Shown in pieces: positions 34,780-47,597 of a DNA stretch of 64,000 nt. Both the position numbers and the translations under genes were made by a program. Every line of letters begins with the position of its first letter. Position 1 is the stretch's first letter. Location of the stretch: positions 94,192,501 through 94,256,500 of the forward strand of contig NC_091253.1 in assembly GCF_042477335.2 (NCBI RefSeq), in the 5' to 3' direction. The notes beneath the pieces were generated by a model. It made no database searches. It worked only from the letters and a program-made list of their open reading frames with translations, and was not told the origin of the DNA. The DNA comes from Ovis canadensis (lineage: Eukaryota > Chordata > Mammalia > Artiodactyla > Bovidae).

Positions 34780-34930
34780 CTGCCATAAATACCTGCCTGT
34801 ACTCGGCTCACCCCCATCCCCATGCCCTAAGCCTTTGGTCTGACACCAGCTTTTAGGACTCAGCTCAGGCACGTCTTCTTTCAGGAAGTCTTTCCCAATC
34901 TTCATCAGACCATTGCCTTGCCCAGATCAT
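34780..34930 (-). repeat. L2-like ancient LINE fragment
   Basis: AGGACTCAGCTCAGGCACGT, CTTTCAGGAAGTCTTTCCC follows the well-known L2 3'-end pattern. It is diverged. Bases 34516-34779 show nothing else of note. Confidence 0.5.
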
Positions 34931-37900
34931 AGGGATTGGATTCACATTTCAGAAACAAGGCCTGAATTTGAAAGTATTTCTAAGCTGGATTGAGTCTCTA
35001 CGTAAGTGAAATATTTGCAAGGTTCATTTTGTAAATTCTCTGCGTTACATCTCAGCGAGATTAAAATTACAAGAACGCTTTTCTCCATTGTTGGTAGGTT
35101 TGTCTCTCCAAGACTAGTTTAGAAAAGCTAAATTGGTAATGAAGCCAAATATGCATCTCATACTCTCTTTTCTATCATGTCACACTGAATAATTTCTATT
35201 TAGAATATTAAAATATCCCCTGATTTAAAATCTCTCAGTGAGATCAATGCCAGAAGGCACACAGAAAAGTGAAAAAAAAAAAATTGATCTTTTTTGAATT
35301 AGCAAGTGGGCAGCATTTTGTTTTAAATAAGGGGCACTGCTTTGAAAAATATACTTTGTTCATTTATTGTGATGGCTGTACTCTAGTTTAAATTATTTAT
35401 AATGATACTTTATACCATATTTTATAATCTGTGTAATATGAGTCCTCACTAAAGCTCTATGCTATTAAATCTTTGCTGAGAAGCCTTGAAGATCACTAGT
35501 TTTCAGTGAGGATTTCCAGAATTAGTAAAAGAATTAATATGTTTTTAGGGTATAGTATACATAATTAAGTTCTGAGGAATATATATATGTTTGGATAGCT
35601 AAGGGAGGTTTTGCTTTATTTTATTAAGTTTTATTTGAAAAAAAAAAGATGGTTTTGTTTCTGATATATAAGGTGTTTTGTGGGTAACATTCATTAGGGT
35701 TAATGGGAGTAAGATGCAAAAATCTCTCCTGCTTTGTGAGAAGTACAGGCTCCATAATGTTTCCAGGAGGAATACTCTGAAACCTTCATAAAACATTTAT
35801 ATCAGTTGGATAGAAAAAAAAAAGAAAAGAAAAATCTCCTTTAATAAAACATTTGCCCCTATTACACTATGCTACCATTAGAATTTTATTTATTCAAGAA
35901 TCACATGCAATAAATTTGCATCACATGTACATCTTGCAAAGAATGAGAAGATACCAATGCCCTCATGTCAAACAAAGGCAGTCTTCTGCACAGTGAAAGT
36001 GAAGATTTTGGTAAAAAATTGCATGTTTCTCTGCTGTTCTGGGTTTATATGTGTGTTATTGCTGGTTAGGGTTCCAAGACCTTTATTCAAACATTCGGCC
36101 TCAAATTAATATGAAAAGCAAGCTGAGAAAGCTTATGCTTATCTAACTTTCTGAGTGAGGGTTTAGTAAAACGATAAAACTAAAAAGATATAATGGGAAA
36201 AATAGTCCATTTAAAAAATAAAAAATATTTTTGCAGAATAACCAGACACTATATTTATTTTGCAGTATTGCTTTTCTTTGACTATATGTTAAATGTTATA
36301 ATTTGGCTGGGATCTTAGAAATATGCTGGAATTTTGGAGAGGGTTTTTTTAAATAATATACTTTTTCAAAAGTCTTTCAATAAAAATAAAAAATCACAAA
36401 AGATAAAAACCTCTTTATGTATTACTTCATGTCCATATATATGCATACTTTTTATAAATTCTAACAAAATATTTCTGGTCAATTTTTGGTAGAGCAGTAT
36501 ATAGTTAATATTTATATCTTGAATGAACTATCCCATTCTTCTTGAGGAAATGTTAAAATGTTGAACATCTATGTTCTCCACAAGTAAATAACACATTGTA
36601 TAGCTACATTATGACCAGATTATATCTATTAGTTACTGCTGTGCACGATGTAAATCTCTATAGAGTCCCCTGGGAAATGAGAAAATCATTTCAGACTTCA
36701 ATAACTAACAATCAGTTATTGCTCTGGGCAATAATAAAGCTGAATGCAATTACCTAAAGTGAAGTTAGCAGTGTAACAAATGAAATACAGGGTTTTTTTT
36801 TCCCCTCTCTTAAAATAAATGTAGCATCTCACCCCACACTATAATGTATTATAATAGGGTCCTCTAAACAAAGTATTCTCACATAGTCTTGATACTTGAA
36901 ATATATGTGATTAAAAATTATAAAGTTATTTTTTATGATATCACTTAATTGTTACTTAAAACATCAATAACAATTTCAAACAAACAAAATCAAGTAGTAA
37001 GATTCTCAAAATTTCAAAACATAAAACATTTATTTTATTTAAAACATTTCTTAGATGGCTTGTGTCTTTAAAAATATTGTTTTTCAATGAAAATGTTAAA
37101 ACTTATTCCTAGTATGTTTATATAGCAAAATAATTTTAATGAAAAACGTTAAAAGAATTTTCAGAGTAAGCTATAATGGGCTTACATATATATTGTTACT
37201 TGATTGAAATGAATAGCAAAAAGAAAAAAGTTCTACAATAATGGCTAATTCACAAATTTTAATCTTACAATATCTTTTTTCTGTAACATTATTTATTTAT
37301 CCATAATTGATTTCTAATTCATTATTTGCATATATTTCCTATTTGTCACAACAGAGTGCAATTATACTGAAACAGATTTCCCAGTAGAAAGTTAATCCTG
37401 CTGTTCCACATTTTGTTTAACCATTTTTTATGTATAATTGTAGTCTGTGTTTTGGCATAGACCACTCATGAAACAGTAGATTTTCTGGCAATTTGGCTGT
37501 TAGCATATATTTGATGGTGAATATAGCCTTTCATTAGCTCTGTATTCAAATAACACTGCCAAAGTATTTTTCATGTTCTTTACTCATTTCTGTTTATAAT
37601 AAATCCTTGGAAGCTTGAAGCTGACATCTGTTTTCTGAAGTAATCCTTTCTCTTTCCTCTGTATGGGCACATACTGACATTATTGTAGGGTTGTTTATTA
37701 TAGTTGGGCTGCTAGCGATTATTATTATTTAAGAAAAATGGATTGTTTTGTGGCGGGAAGCACATAGGAAAACTGCATGAATAATGTTACAAAAGGACAT
37801 GTAAAAATTAGCACCTACAAACACTGACAGCATCTGCTTAACAACTTATTTATATTCTGTAGTTTTATTATATGTTGAGTAATTTGGGAGATACTTCTAT

Positions 37901-38363
37901 ATTATGGACCACACACAATTTAAAAATCAAATTCATGCACAGAAGTAAAATCTTTATTGCACTTGCATGTCTGAAAACCCTATTTTAACTCCTTTATCTT
38001 GTTCAAGCTGCCTCTTCTTTCCTGCCCTTACAATCCCCCTTCCCACTTCCCTCATTCCTTCCAATAGCATGTATTATTTATTATTATTATAGCTTACTGT
38101 GTGACAAACACTGTGAAAATCAGTAAGACATGGACCCTAACCATAAGAAGCTCACCATCTAATAAGGAAAAGAGATAAATAAATGGACAATAATAATAAT
38201 TTTTTAAGTTGTATATAGTCAAGCCAAATAGTCAAAGTGTTAGTAAATAAAGCCTTATTTAATAAGCACAGAAGTGTTTAAAATGAGGATTTTCTGTGAA
38301 TTGAATCTTGGAAGACTTTCTTTCCAACCATCATTGAGTGATCAAAAGTTCTTGTAATGTAAG
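34931..38363. other. Long repeat-poor, AT-rich non-coding stretch
   Basis: About 3.4 kb with almost no young mobile elements and no open frame above 65 codons. An ancient repeat piece (GTGTGACAAACACTGTGAAA ... GGACAATAATAATA) lies at 38098-38200. Low insertion load in an otherwise crowded window may reflect constraint; 36560-36790 and 37480-37790 are the most motif-rich, least simple segments. Confidence 0.5.
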
Positions 38364-40236
38364 TTCTGTTCAGTTCAGTCAGTCATGTCTGACTCTTTTC
38401 AACCCCATATACTGCAGCATGCCAGGCCTCCCTGTCCAGCACCAACTCCCGGAGTTTACTCAGACTCATGTCCTTTGAGTTGGTGATGCCATCCAACCAT
38501 CTCATCCTCTGTCATCTCCTTCTCCTCCTGCCTTCAATCTTTCCCAGCATCAGGGTCTTTTTAAATGAGTCAGTTTTTTGCATCAGGTGGTCAAAGTATT
38601 AGAGCTTCAGGTTGAGCATCAGTCCTTCTGATGAATATTCAGGACTGATTTCCTTTAGGATGGACTGGTTGGATCTCCTTGCAGTCCAAGGGACTCTCAA
38701 GAGTCTTCTCCAGTGCTACAGTTCAAAAGCATCAATTCTTTGGTGCTCAGCTTTCTTTATGATCCAACTCTCACATCCATACATGACTACTGGGGAAACC
38801 ATAGCTTTGACTAGATGGTCCTTTGTCAGCAAAGTGATGTCCCTGCTTTTTAGTAAGCTGTCTAGGTTGATCATAACTTTTCTTCCAAGGAGCAAACATC
38901 TTTTAATTTCATGGGTGCAGTCACCATCTGCAGTGATTTTGGAGCCCAAGAGAATAAAGTCTGTCACTGTTTGCACTGTTTCCTCATCTATCTGCCATGA
39001 AGTGATGGGCCCAGATGCATGATCTTAGTTTTCTGAATGTTGAGTTTTAAGCCAACTTGTTCACTCTCCTCTTTCATGTTCATCAAGAGGCTCTTAAGTT
39101 CTTCACTTTCTGCCTTAAGGGTGGTGTCATCTGTATATCTGAGGTTATTTATATTTCTCCCTGCAATCTTGATATCAGCTTGTGCTTCATCCAGCCTAGT
39201 GTTTCTCACGATGTACTCTGCATGTAAGTTAAATAAGCAGGGTGACAATATGTTGCCTTGATGTACTCCTTTCCTGATTTGGAACCAGTCTGTTGTTTTA
39301 TGTCCAGTTCTACCTATTGCTTCTTAACCTGCATACAGATTTCTCTGGAGACTGATCAGGTGGTCTGGTATTCCCATCTCTTGAAGAATTTTCCACAGTT
39401 TGTTGTGATCCACACAGTCAAAGGCTTTGGTGTAGTCAATAAAGCAGAATTAGATGTTTTTGGGGAACTCTCTTGCTTTCTTGATGATCCAATGGATGTT
39501 GGCAATCTGATCTTTGGTTCCTCTGCCTTTTCTAAAACCAGCTTTAACATCTGGAAGTTCACGGTCCACATACTGTTGAAGCCTGGCTTGGAGAATTTTG
39601 AGTATTACTTTACTAGCGTGTGAGATGAGTGCAACTGTGTGGTAGTTTGAGCATTCTTTGGCATTGCCTTTCTTCGGGATTGGAATGAAAACTGACCTTT
39701 TCCAGTCCTGAGTTTTCCAAATTTGCTGGCATATTGAGTGTAGCACTTTCACAGCATCATCTTTTAGGATCTGAAATAGCTCAACTGGAATTCCATCACC
39801 TCCACTAGCTTTGTTTGTATTGATGCTTCCTAAGGCCCACTTGGCTTCACATTCCAGGATGTCTGGCACTAGGTGAGTGATCACACCATTGTGGTTATCT
39901 GAGTCATGAAGATCTTCTTTTGTACAGTCCTTTTGTGTGTTCTTGCCACCTCTTCTTAATATCTTCTGCTTCTATTAGGTCCCTACCATTTCTGTCCTTT
40001 ATCGAGCCCATCTTTGCATGAAATGTTCCCTTGGTATCTCTAATTTTCGTGAAGAGATCTCTAGTCTTTCCCATTCTACTCTTTTCCTCTTTCTTTGCAC
40101 TGATCACTGAGGATGACTTTCTTATCTCTCCATGCTATTCTTTTGAACACTGCATTCAACTGTGTATCTTTTGTTTTCTCCTTCGCCTTTTGCATCTTTT
40201 CTTTTCTCTGCTATTTGTAAGGGCTCCTCAGACAAC
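38364..40236 (-). mobile_element. BovB LINE, antisense, longest copy in the window
   Basis: A 1.87-kb 3' part of BovB in reverse orientation. Minus-strand pieces encode RT segments: 'NKASGGDGIPVELFQILKDD' with 'RSVFIPIPKKGNAKECSNYH' (39884-39450); 'MSPCLFNLHAEYIVRN' with 'NNLRYTDDTTLKAESEEL' (39248-38988), where motif C keeps both aspartates as YTDD; then the C-terminal region (38976-38716). The frame shifts between pieces. The endonuclease domain is absent. It joins a sense L1 fragment at about 40236. Confidence 0.92.
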
Positions 40237-41818
40237 AGGAACCAAAAACAAGATTTTTGGAGAGATTAATATAAACAAATCTGAAAACTATGGTCATGAA
40301 AAAGGAGGGAACACATTAGGAACTCAAGTTAATTCATTTATTGAGTAAAGTTTAAAATATTGTAAGAGAATGTACAACATTAGACCATAAATTTTTAAGC
40401 CTACAAAAAAAGTATATACTTTTGAGAAAATGTGAATTTTCAAGTGTGTTCAAGAGGAAGTAGAACAACTGAATTAAACCTTTAACCCCCAAATAAACTG
40501 AAGTTGTATCAGTCCCAGGTTTTTCCTTAGATAATGAGTTCTGGTAAGACTTTACAAAGTAAACAACATCTCAACTTTCTGCAAAGTTTCCTAAAACAAA
40601 GAAAATAAGGTGAAGCTTCCTAAGTCGTTTTATTAACCTAATACACCAAACAGTTCCCCAACTGGGCAATGAAAGCAAACCCACACATGTCCCACAGTAT
40701 GCCAATTATACTTCCAAAATAGACACAGAAAACATAAAAAGTATTAACCAGTAAAATTAGGCAGTGTATTTAAAAAAAATCATGACCAATAATGTTTCTC
40801 TAGGATAAAATACATTCCCACATTAGAATAGCTACTAATGTAACACTGTAAAATGCTGTTGCTCATTTCAATGGGCAATGATAAACATTAAATAGAAGCA
40901 AATATTCACTCATGATAAAAATATTTAACAAAACAAATCTAGACTAGAACCTCCTTAACTTAGTGAAGTTAAGTGATCATCATATCATAATGCTGAAACT
41001 TCAGAAATATTTCAAATTAGAATTGATGCCAAGATGAAGATTCTCTTTATTGTTGTTATTCTTCAACATCATATCAAAGGTACTAGCTAAGGGAATAGTG
41101 AAAATGAAAGTATATACATTGGAAAGGGAGAAACAACTCTATCAGTTATATATAATTCTAAATTCCAAGACAGTTCATTATTATTTTTACATGATTCTGA
41201 ATTTCAAATCAATCAACAGACAAACATTTATAGCAGCTAAGAAATTAAACCAAGTTGAATGGTTGTATATATCATCAGTTTGCAAAAATCAATAGCTTTC
41301 TCACAAGCTAATAGTAAGCAATTAGAAAATATAATGCATATAGTTAATGCAATCCATAAAACAAAAAACTACAGTATTCCAAATACCAAACCTAAAAACA
41401 AATATGTATAAAATATATGCATGACCTAAACATAAAAATTAGGCAACTTAGGTTGCTGCTGCTGCTGCTGCTAAGTTGCTTTAGTCGTGGCCAACTCTGT
41501 GCAACCCCATAGACAGCAGCCCACCAGGCTCCCCCGTCCCTGGGATTCTCCAGGCAAGAACAGTGGAGCGGGTTGCCATTTCCTTCTCCAATGCAGGAAA
41601 GTGAAAAGTCAAAGTGAAGTTGCTCAGTTGTGTCCGACTCTTAGCGACCCCATGGACTGCAGCCCACCAGGCTCCTCCGTCCAAGGGATTTTCCAGGCAA
41701 GAGTACTGGAGTGGGGTGCCACTGCCTTCAGTGCAACTAAGGTTAATGAGATATAAAAAAAGATACACTATGTACGTTCAAGAATAACACTTAATATTGC
41801 AAAGGTATCTAAAAATAC
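40237..41818 (+). mobile_element. Very old L1 ORF2 fragment, sense, interrupted by Bov-A2
   Basis: AGGAACCAAAAACAAGATTT, TTTGGAGAGATTAATATAAA, GGTCATGAAAAAGGAGGG and TTATTCTTCAACATCATATC follow the linker and RT parts of L1 ORF2 on the + strand (compare the complement at 19.8-20.7 kb). No frame survives. A Bov-A2 sits inside at 41455-41732. BovB copies abut it at both ends. Confidence 0.6.
41455..41732 (-). mobile_element. Bov-A2 SINE, antisense, with target-site duplication
   Basis: Dimer of two Bov-A units joined by AGTGAAAAGTCAAAGTGAAG, with the GCTGCTGCT tail complement at the left. Flanked by GCAACTTAGGTT (41443-41454) and GCAACTAAGGTT (41733-41744), 11 of 12 identical. Confidence 0.92.
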
Positions 41819-42352
41819 ACTTGCTTCTCGGAAGAAAAGCTTTAACAAATCTAGATAGGATATTAAAAAGCAGTGACACTGATTTGCTGACAAAGGTCCA
41901 TCTAGTCAAAGCCATGGTTTTTCCAGTAGTAATGTATGGATGTGAGAGTTGGCTATAAAGAAAGCTGAGCACCAAAGAATTGGTGCTTTTGAACTGTGGT
42001 GCTAGAGAAGACTCTTGAGAGTTCCTTGGACTGCAAGGAGGTCAAACCAGTCAATCCTAAAGGAGATCAGTCCTGAATAATTCATTGGAAGGACTGATGC
42101 TGAAGCTGAAGCTCCAATACTTTAGCCACCTGATGCGAAGAAATGACTCATTAAAAAAGATCCTGATGTTGGGAAAGATTGAAGGCAGAAGGAGAAGGAG
42201 ACAACAGAGGATGAGATGGTTGGATGGCATCACTGACTTGATGGACATGAGCTTGAGCAAATTCCAGGAATCAGTGCTAGACAGGAAGGCCCGGCATGCT
42301 GCAGGCCCCAGAGTCACAGAGTGGGACATGACTGAGGGACTTAACTGACTGA
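41819..42352 (+). mobile_element. BovB 3' end, sense
   Basis: From CTTGCTTCTCGGAAGAAAAG to GACTGAGGGACTTAACTGAC. It covers the C-terminal coding part (frame 42085-42348 partly open) and the 3' tail. It is diverged, with stops in the coding part. Confidence 0.9.
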
Positions 42353-42873
42353 ATCCCTTAAACGGGTAAGATTATTCAGATATTTATTTGCTGAGATTTG
42401 AATACGCAATTGAGAAAAGATTCAAATAAATAATTCGCCATTTTAATTTAAATCTTACAGTATTTATTTACACAATATACTTATTAATTTAGAACCAGAA
42501 CACATTTTAGCATAAAACCACATATTTTTAAAATATTAAAGTAACATAATGCAGATCATGAGTTATATAAATGAAAACACTTTTCGTACAGAATGATTCA
42601 TAACTAGCAAACTTTCAGAAGAATTTGAAAATTTAGTATGTTAAGAGGATAAAATCATTTGTAACTGGAATGTGTTTCCTTTACTCCAACAGTTTTATCA
42701 TAGTATGGTGGCCATTTTAATTGACTCTCAACACACTTATCCAAAGGCATTGTTTTTGTTTGTTTTTATTTTATTTCTTACTACGATATCTGACAAGATA
42801 AACACTTCTGGGTATTGGTATAATATAAGTATATATGATACTATGGTATAATACAGAAAAAGGATTTTACTAT
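42353..42873. other. Non-coding stretch, nothing recognised
   Basis: AT-rich, no repeat family or gene identified. Confidence 0.4.
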
Positions 42874-42884
42874 TTTAAAGCTGC

Positions 42885-43137
42885 TGCTGCTAAGTCACTT
42901 CAGTTGTGTCCGACTCTGTGCGACCCCATAGATGGCAGCCCACCAGGCTCCCCCATCCCTGGGATTTTCAAGGCAAGAACAGTGGAGGGGGTTGCCATTT
43001 CCTTCTCCCCTGCATGAAAGTGAAAAGTGAAAGTGAAGCCGCTCAGCGACCCCAAGGACTTCAGCCTTCCAGGCTCCTCCGGCCATGGGATTTTCCAGGC
43101 AAGAGTACTGGAGTGGGGTGCCATTGCCTTCTCCCAC
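42885..43137 (-). mobile_element. Bov-A2 SINE, antisense, with perfect target-site duplication
   Basis: Two Bov-A units; the second lacks part of GTCGTGTCCGACTC (GCTCAGCGACCCC instead). Flanked by TTTAAAGCTGC at 42874-42884 and 43138-43148, an exact 11-bp duplication. Confidence 0.92.
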
Positions 43138-43148
43138 TTTAAAGCTGC

Positions 43149-43975
43149 ACACATGCAAATCTAGTTAAGACTATTAAGATAATTCCATTTAACGCTACAG
43201 CTATTTCTGGAAGGGGAACTGGAGACCAACAAAGGATTTAGAAGGACAGAAAATAAAATTACGTTTTAGACTCAATTCCTGACCCTGATATCTTGGGACA
43301 TCTCACAGAATTTTCTAGTCTGTTTATACTTGTCTCTTTCGTAAGCTATTTGTTTCTCAAGGTTTTCATACACTTGTTTGTTTTGAAAGATTTGATGAAC
43401 TGGCCTAGAGGAAAGTGACTTATACTTTAATGAGACACAAATTAAAATGGAAGTCACGTAATGTTTTTAAAAAAGAAATTTAAACTCATTTTACCACAGC
43501 ATAAAAATAATGACTGCAGGCACTTTGACAATTGAATGAATGTCACTCTCCGACTCGGTTTCCTTGTCCATAGATTGTGGATAAAACTTGCATTGGGTGT
43601 TGCGAGGGTTATATCAGGTATAAATCATTCAATCGTCAGACGCTGTGCAAAAGACAGCTAGTAACAATATTTCATTCCCATTTCGTATGTGTGAAAGGTG
43701 TGAAAACTGGGAATCTGGATATAACGCCAAACCTTAAATATTAGGTTTCAAGAATCACCTTTCCTAAACTAATCAGGCTGTTAAAAGCTTGCACCTGCAA
43801 ACAACATTGCTTTCCTAGACAGTTCATCCTTCCCTCCAGGGTTGTCCCCCAAAGAGTTTGGATGGGGATGTGGTGAGAAAAGTTCAATAATCAAAAGAAC
43901 GTATTTCTGTGTTTTATATTTAAAAACAAGTGGCCGTCCTTATTTTCAATTTCTAGAGTCAGTTTGCTAGGCGGG
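43149..43975. other. Non-coding approach to the CpG island, with a MIR piece
   Basis: 43520-43660 shows GACTCGGTTTCCTTGTCCAT, ATTGTGGATAAAACTTGCAT and GTTATATCAGGTATAAATCA, a sense MIR fragment. The rest is unrecognised and becomes GC-rich near 43960. Confidence 0.5.
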
Positions 43976-44720
43976 AGTGAAGGCTTGAGTATCCCATTAA
44001 ACGTTGAGGAAAGGCCACATCGCCCGCGCATTTCCGTCGGGGGGCTCTAAGAGAGGATAGACAGAGAGCCTGGCCAATCGGAGCGCAGGTTAGAGCTGCT
44101 CCCGCCCCCTTCCGTCGAGCCCGCCTCTTCCCCGTGCCGCCCTCTGGGAGTCCGGCAGGCTCGCCCCGCCCCCTCCCCTGAGTGACAGGACCGTGGACAG
44201 CAACATTTCCAGCCGGACACGTAGTTGGTCGGCCCTTGCGCTGGCTGAACTGAGGTGTGTGTGGTGTGTGTGTGTGTCAGGCAGGGGCGGCGAGGGGATT
44301 GGGGAGGCCCTGCCCGTGAAGCTCGGGGTCTGGGGGCGAAAGCGGTTCCTCACTGGGCCCTCAGTGCATTTAGGGGACGCTCGGTCCACCCCTGCGAGCC
44401 GCACTTGGGCGTAATGGGCGGAGGTGGGCGGGCAGGGGTCTTTGGCAGTGGAGGACCCCAGAGCCCAGGAAACCCCGTAGGAACGGTCGTGGCGTGAGGA
44501 GCCTTCCGGGCGCGTGGGGCGCTCGCGGTGGGGGTGGGGCGGCGGGCGCGGGGCTCGCGGGTGGGCGTGGCTGCCGCGGTTGCTAAGGAACGGCGGGCCC
44601 CGCCCTGCCAGCGTGTCTGGCTCTGGCCGCCCGGCCCTGCGAAGCGGGGCTCGGCCCGCCTCCCCGCGGCCTTCCCCTTGGCTTGGAGCTGGCCCCCGTT
44701 GTGCCTTCAGTGAACTAGCG
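43976..44720. promoter_or_regulatory. CpG island, likely promoter of an unidentified transcript
   Basis: A GC-rich, CpG-rich block of about 750 bp in AT-rich surroundings and not part of a mobile element. It contains a CCAAT box in GGCCAATCGG (44072-44081), a GC box CCGCCCCC (44102-44109), a second in GCCCCGCCCCCTCCCC (44163-44178) and a CTCF-like core CGCCCTCTGG (44138-44147). CTGAG|GTGTGTG at 44250-44261 could be a first-exon donor on the + strand, which suggests rightward transcription. No coding exon can be tied to it, so the gene is unknown. CpG islands of this kind usually mark broadly expressed promoters. Confidence 0.7.
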
Positions 44721-46020
44721 TCCCCTGATTTTGCTGTCCTGCTTTCCGGTGTAGTGGGTACAGAGCTCCCACTCAGGCCTCCCTCTCCCATGTTACTCCT
44801 CTGCACACTTCAGCTCCTCGCCTTCCAAAATGAACAGGGATCTGCAGACCAGAACACGTTCAGAGAAGGGTTTCAGGCAGCTTGAGGTGGCTTTATTTGC
44901 CGGGATGGTGGGACGGGAATGAGCCTTTTCCTGGGGTTTGGTGAATGCTTGAAGCCACAAGGTAATGGTGTCCCTGTGGATAAGTAGACAGGGGAGATAA
45001 GAGATGTGATTTCTTCCACCTGGAAGTCTTTTTGATTGCTGCTGCTGTTTGAGTTCAAGGAGCTTCTCAGGAAGTTGAGGCAAGTCATTATTGGACAGGT
45101 CCTAATAATGTATGATCTCCCTTTCAGACCCTCTTATGGAGAAGGGTGGTTGGTACTAAGTAACTGAAGCCCTCCTTGGCTTCAATGCCCCATTTAATGA
45201 TTAACTGTGAGATAGAAACCATAGATAACCATTCAGATCTCTTTGCCCCCATCGTCTGACCCCAAATGATTCAGCAGAGCAAACAATCCACAGAGAAAAC
45301 ACAAAGAAACTAAAAGTCTGCTTTTACTTCCTTGTGCTAGGTTTACTGTATAAATCCCCAAGAAGGAAGCTTGTAGTGCCTGTTACCACTGGGAAGAAGA
45401 TTGACCTAAAAATCAGGAATCTCGCTGTTAGGAAATATTTGCCATTGGGCAGTAACCTTCGTAACTTCTCTCATCTGGGAAGTGGAGATACCTATGTGCC
45501 CTTTGGTTATAAAACGTAAGGAGAGCTAATTGTAAACTGTTATTGATTACACTTTTAACCTTTTTTTTTTTTTTTTTGGTCTATATGATCTCTGTTGTTG
45601 ATTCAGTATTAGCTCTTCTTACGTAGTACCTGAAATGTCCTGCATACATTTTTTCCCCATTGATATCACTAGATTTTTTCAAGTATATGCATAGCCTGAG
45701 AAAATTGGGACAGATTACTTTCTAATTCAATGATGAATGACCTTTTTGGTGGTATATACCATTTTGAGAAGCCAGGGGAAACTACTGACTCTCCTCTTAG
45801 AGAAAGACACAATTCGAAACATAAGTGGATGTTGGATAAGGAACATCTGTTTTCGATCAACTTCTTGAGTGTTAAGAAAATTACTCTCCTATCTTGCCTC
45901 ATTTCAAAGAGTGACTTGAGTAATTTATATCCAAAAGTATTAGGAGGAGAGTTGGGTCTCTTCCATGTCTTCCAAAATGCATCTTACTGTAGTTTAGTTT
46001 ATGGTCTTCAATGAATCCTT
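44721..46020. other. Sequence downstream of the CpG island, MIR fragment, no proven exon
   Basis: A short frame opens at ATG 44829 (about 30 codons) without family resemblance. 45419-45520 is a sense MIR fragment (CATTGGGCAGTAACCTTCGT, CTCATCTGGGAAGTGGAGAT). It explains a 61-codon open frame with splice-like ends at 45341-45517. A T-run lies at 45561-45579. The open frames at 45669-46014 are unrecognised. Confidence 0.45.
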
Positions 46021-47195
46021 TTTCTTCTTCTTTAAAAAAAAATGTTTATTTTTTTAATATTTAACAAACATGAACTACCAATGATCAATAAATTATAGCT
46101 GACTCTTAAAACCATGTAAATTGAATTTTATTATAAATGCCATTTGACCATTCTTTCAAAGAATATTCTTATATTTAAGCAAATGAAAAGAGAAATTATT
46201 GTCAACTTGTTTGGGGAAATGTTAAATTGTATTTTTTAGACAAACATTAAATACACAAACTTTCTCTTCTATCAAAGTCCATTTTTGACAAATAAAAACA
46301 TTACTTTTAGTATATGCTACTAGAATTCTTTAATTCAAATGAATGACCTTTATAATATAATTTCTCATGGCTAAAAAATACTGTATTTGACTCTGGTTTG
46401 GCTCTTTTGCTGATTTCTGTATTAAAATGGAAGGCAGTAAATAGAAATATTTTGTTTGCTAATATACCTTTAATCTAACTTTATTAATAAAAGTGGGCAT
46501 CAGTAGTAGATACTATCATTAGATAGGGAAAATGATGAAAAAGGAAAATATGTGTGTTTTGTAATAAACATAAGAGTATTGTTCTTTATCACTTACAGTT
46601 TTATTCGCACTGTTTAGTATTTGACTATTTTGTTAACTCACGTCATTTATAGTAAAAAAACTAGTATGATGATAAATTGATTACAGAGACAGTTCTAATG
46701 GAATTAGAGTTTTATGGGCTTAGTAAATAATAGCTGTTGCATTTGTAAACAGACAGGTGGAGTTGGTAATATCCAGTTCATTACAACAGAGCTGACTGGA
46801 TGCATTGCTTTCAATGGGAGACCAAAACTGAGTACTAGTACTTCCTTCCCCTTTCTAGCTCTACTCCCTGTCTCAAAACCTAGACTTTAGTCCAGTGAGA
46901 GAAAATTTCAGTTTAAAGAACAGATAGATACACTTAGAATTGCTGGTCTATATGATCTAGTGCAGAGAGGGGAGAAAAAGAAGATAAACCTCTAGTGTTT
47001 ACAGGTTTGTAATAGGTTATCTCTACCCACTGACATAATATGGACCAATGGATTTCAGCTTTGAATCAAATAACTTCCCTGTTGAGAACCTGTGAATACA
47101 GAGTGGGATCTGAGGTCAGGGCGATTAATCTAGTCCTCTGGTTTTTCATCCTGGATAGTACCTCTGGGCCATTTGAAGTGTGTAGGAATGTTGTT
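46021..47195. other. Non-coding, AT-rich stretch without recognised repeats
   Basis: About 1.2 kb with no gene, no SINE and no LINE that I can identify. Confidence 0.45.
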
Positions 47196-47300
47196 AAATT
47201 GTTGTTCAGTCACTAAGTCGTGTCTAAAGCTTTGCAACCCTATGGATTGCATCAAGCCAGGCTCCCCTGTCCTTCATTATCTCCTGGAGTTTGTGCAAAC
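47196..47300 (-). mobile_element. Short BovB/Bov-A 3' terminal fragment, antisense
   Basis: TTGTTGTTCAGTCACTAAGT ... ATTATCTCCTGGAGTTTGTG matches the last about 100 bp of BovB. It has diverged and is 5'-truncated. Confidence 0.75.
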
Positions 47301-47597
47301 TATTATCAGGATATCCTTAAAAGGTACTGACTTTTAGGACCTTGAAGTTTAAGGATGTTGAATATTGTATAATGTAGATGTCCACCAGCTCAGTAAAAAA
47401 TTTCCTTCCTCTACTCCAATGCCAAAATCATCTCCAAACTATTCCAGTGGCGTTCCTCCATAAAGAAACATGAAACTAGAGCACATTTCCCCCTAGCCTT
47501 TGTTCCTGTGTACCATATTTTTTCTTTCTTTTTATTTGTTTTCTTTAAAATTTAAGTGTAATATTTTTATAGTATTGTATCAGTTTTAGAAGCTACT

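Noticed and set aside
44090-44806. 238-codon proline/arginine-rich open frame on the minus strand of the CpG island
   Set aside because: GC-rich DNA has few stops. The product has no domain pattern, and overlapping frames of similar length exist on the other strand (44514-44885).
45341-45517. Exon-like segment with CTTGTGCTAG acceptor and ACGTAAGG donor
   Set aside because: Most of it (45419-45520) matches a MIR SINE, which explains the open frame and splice-like words.
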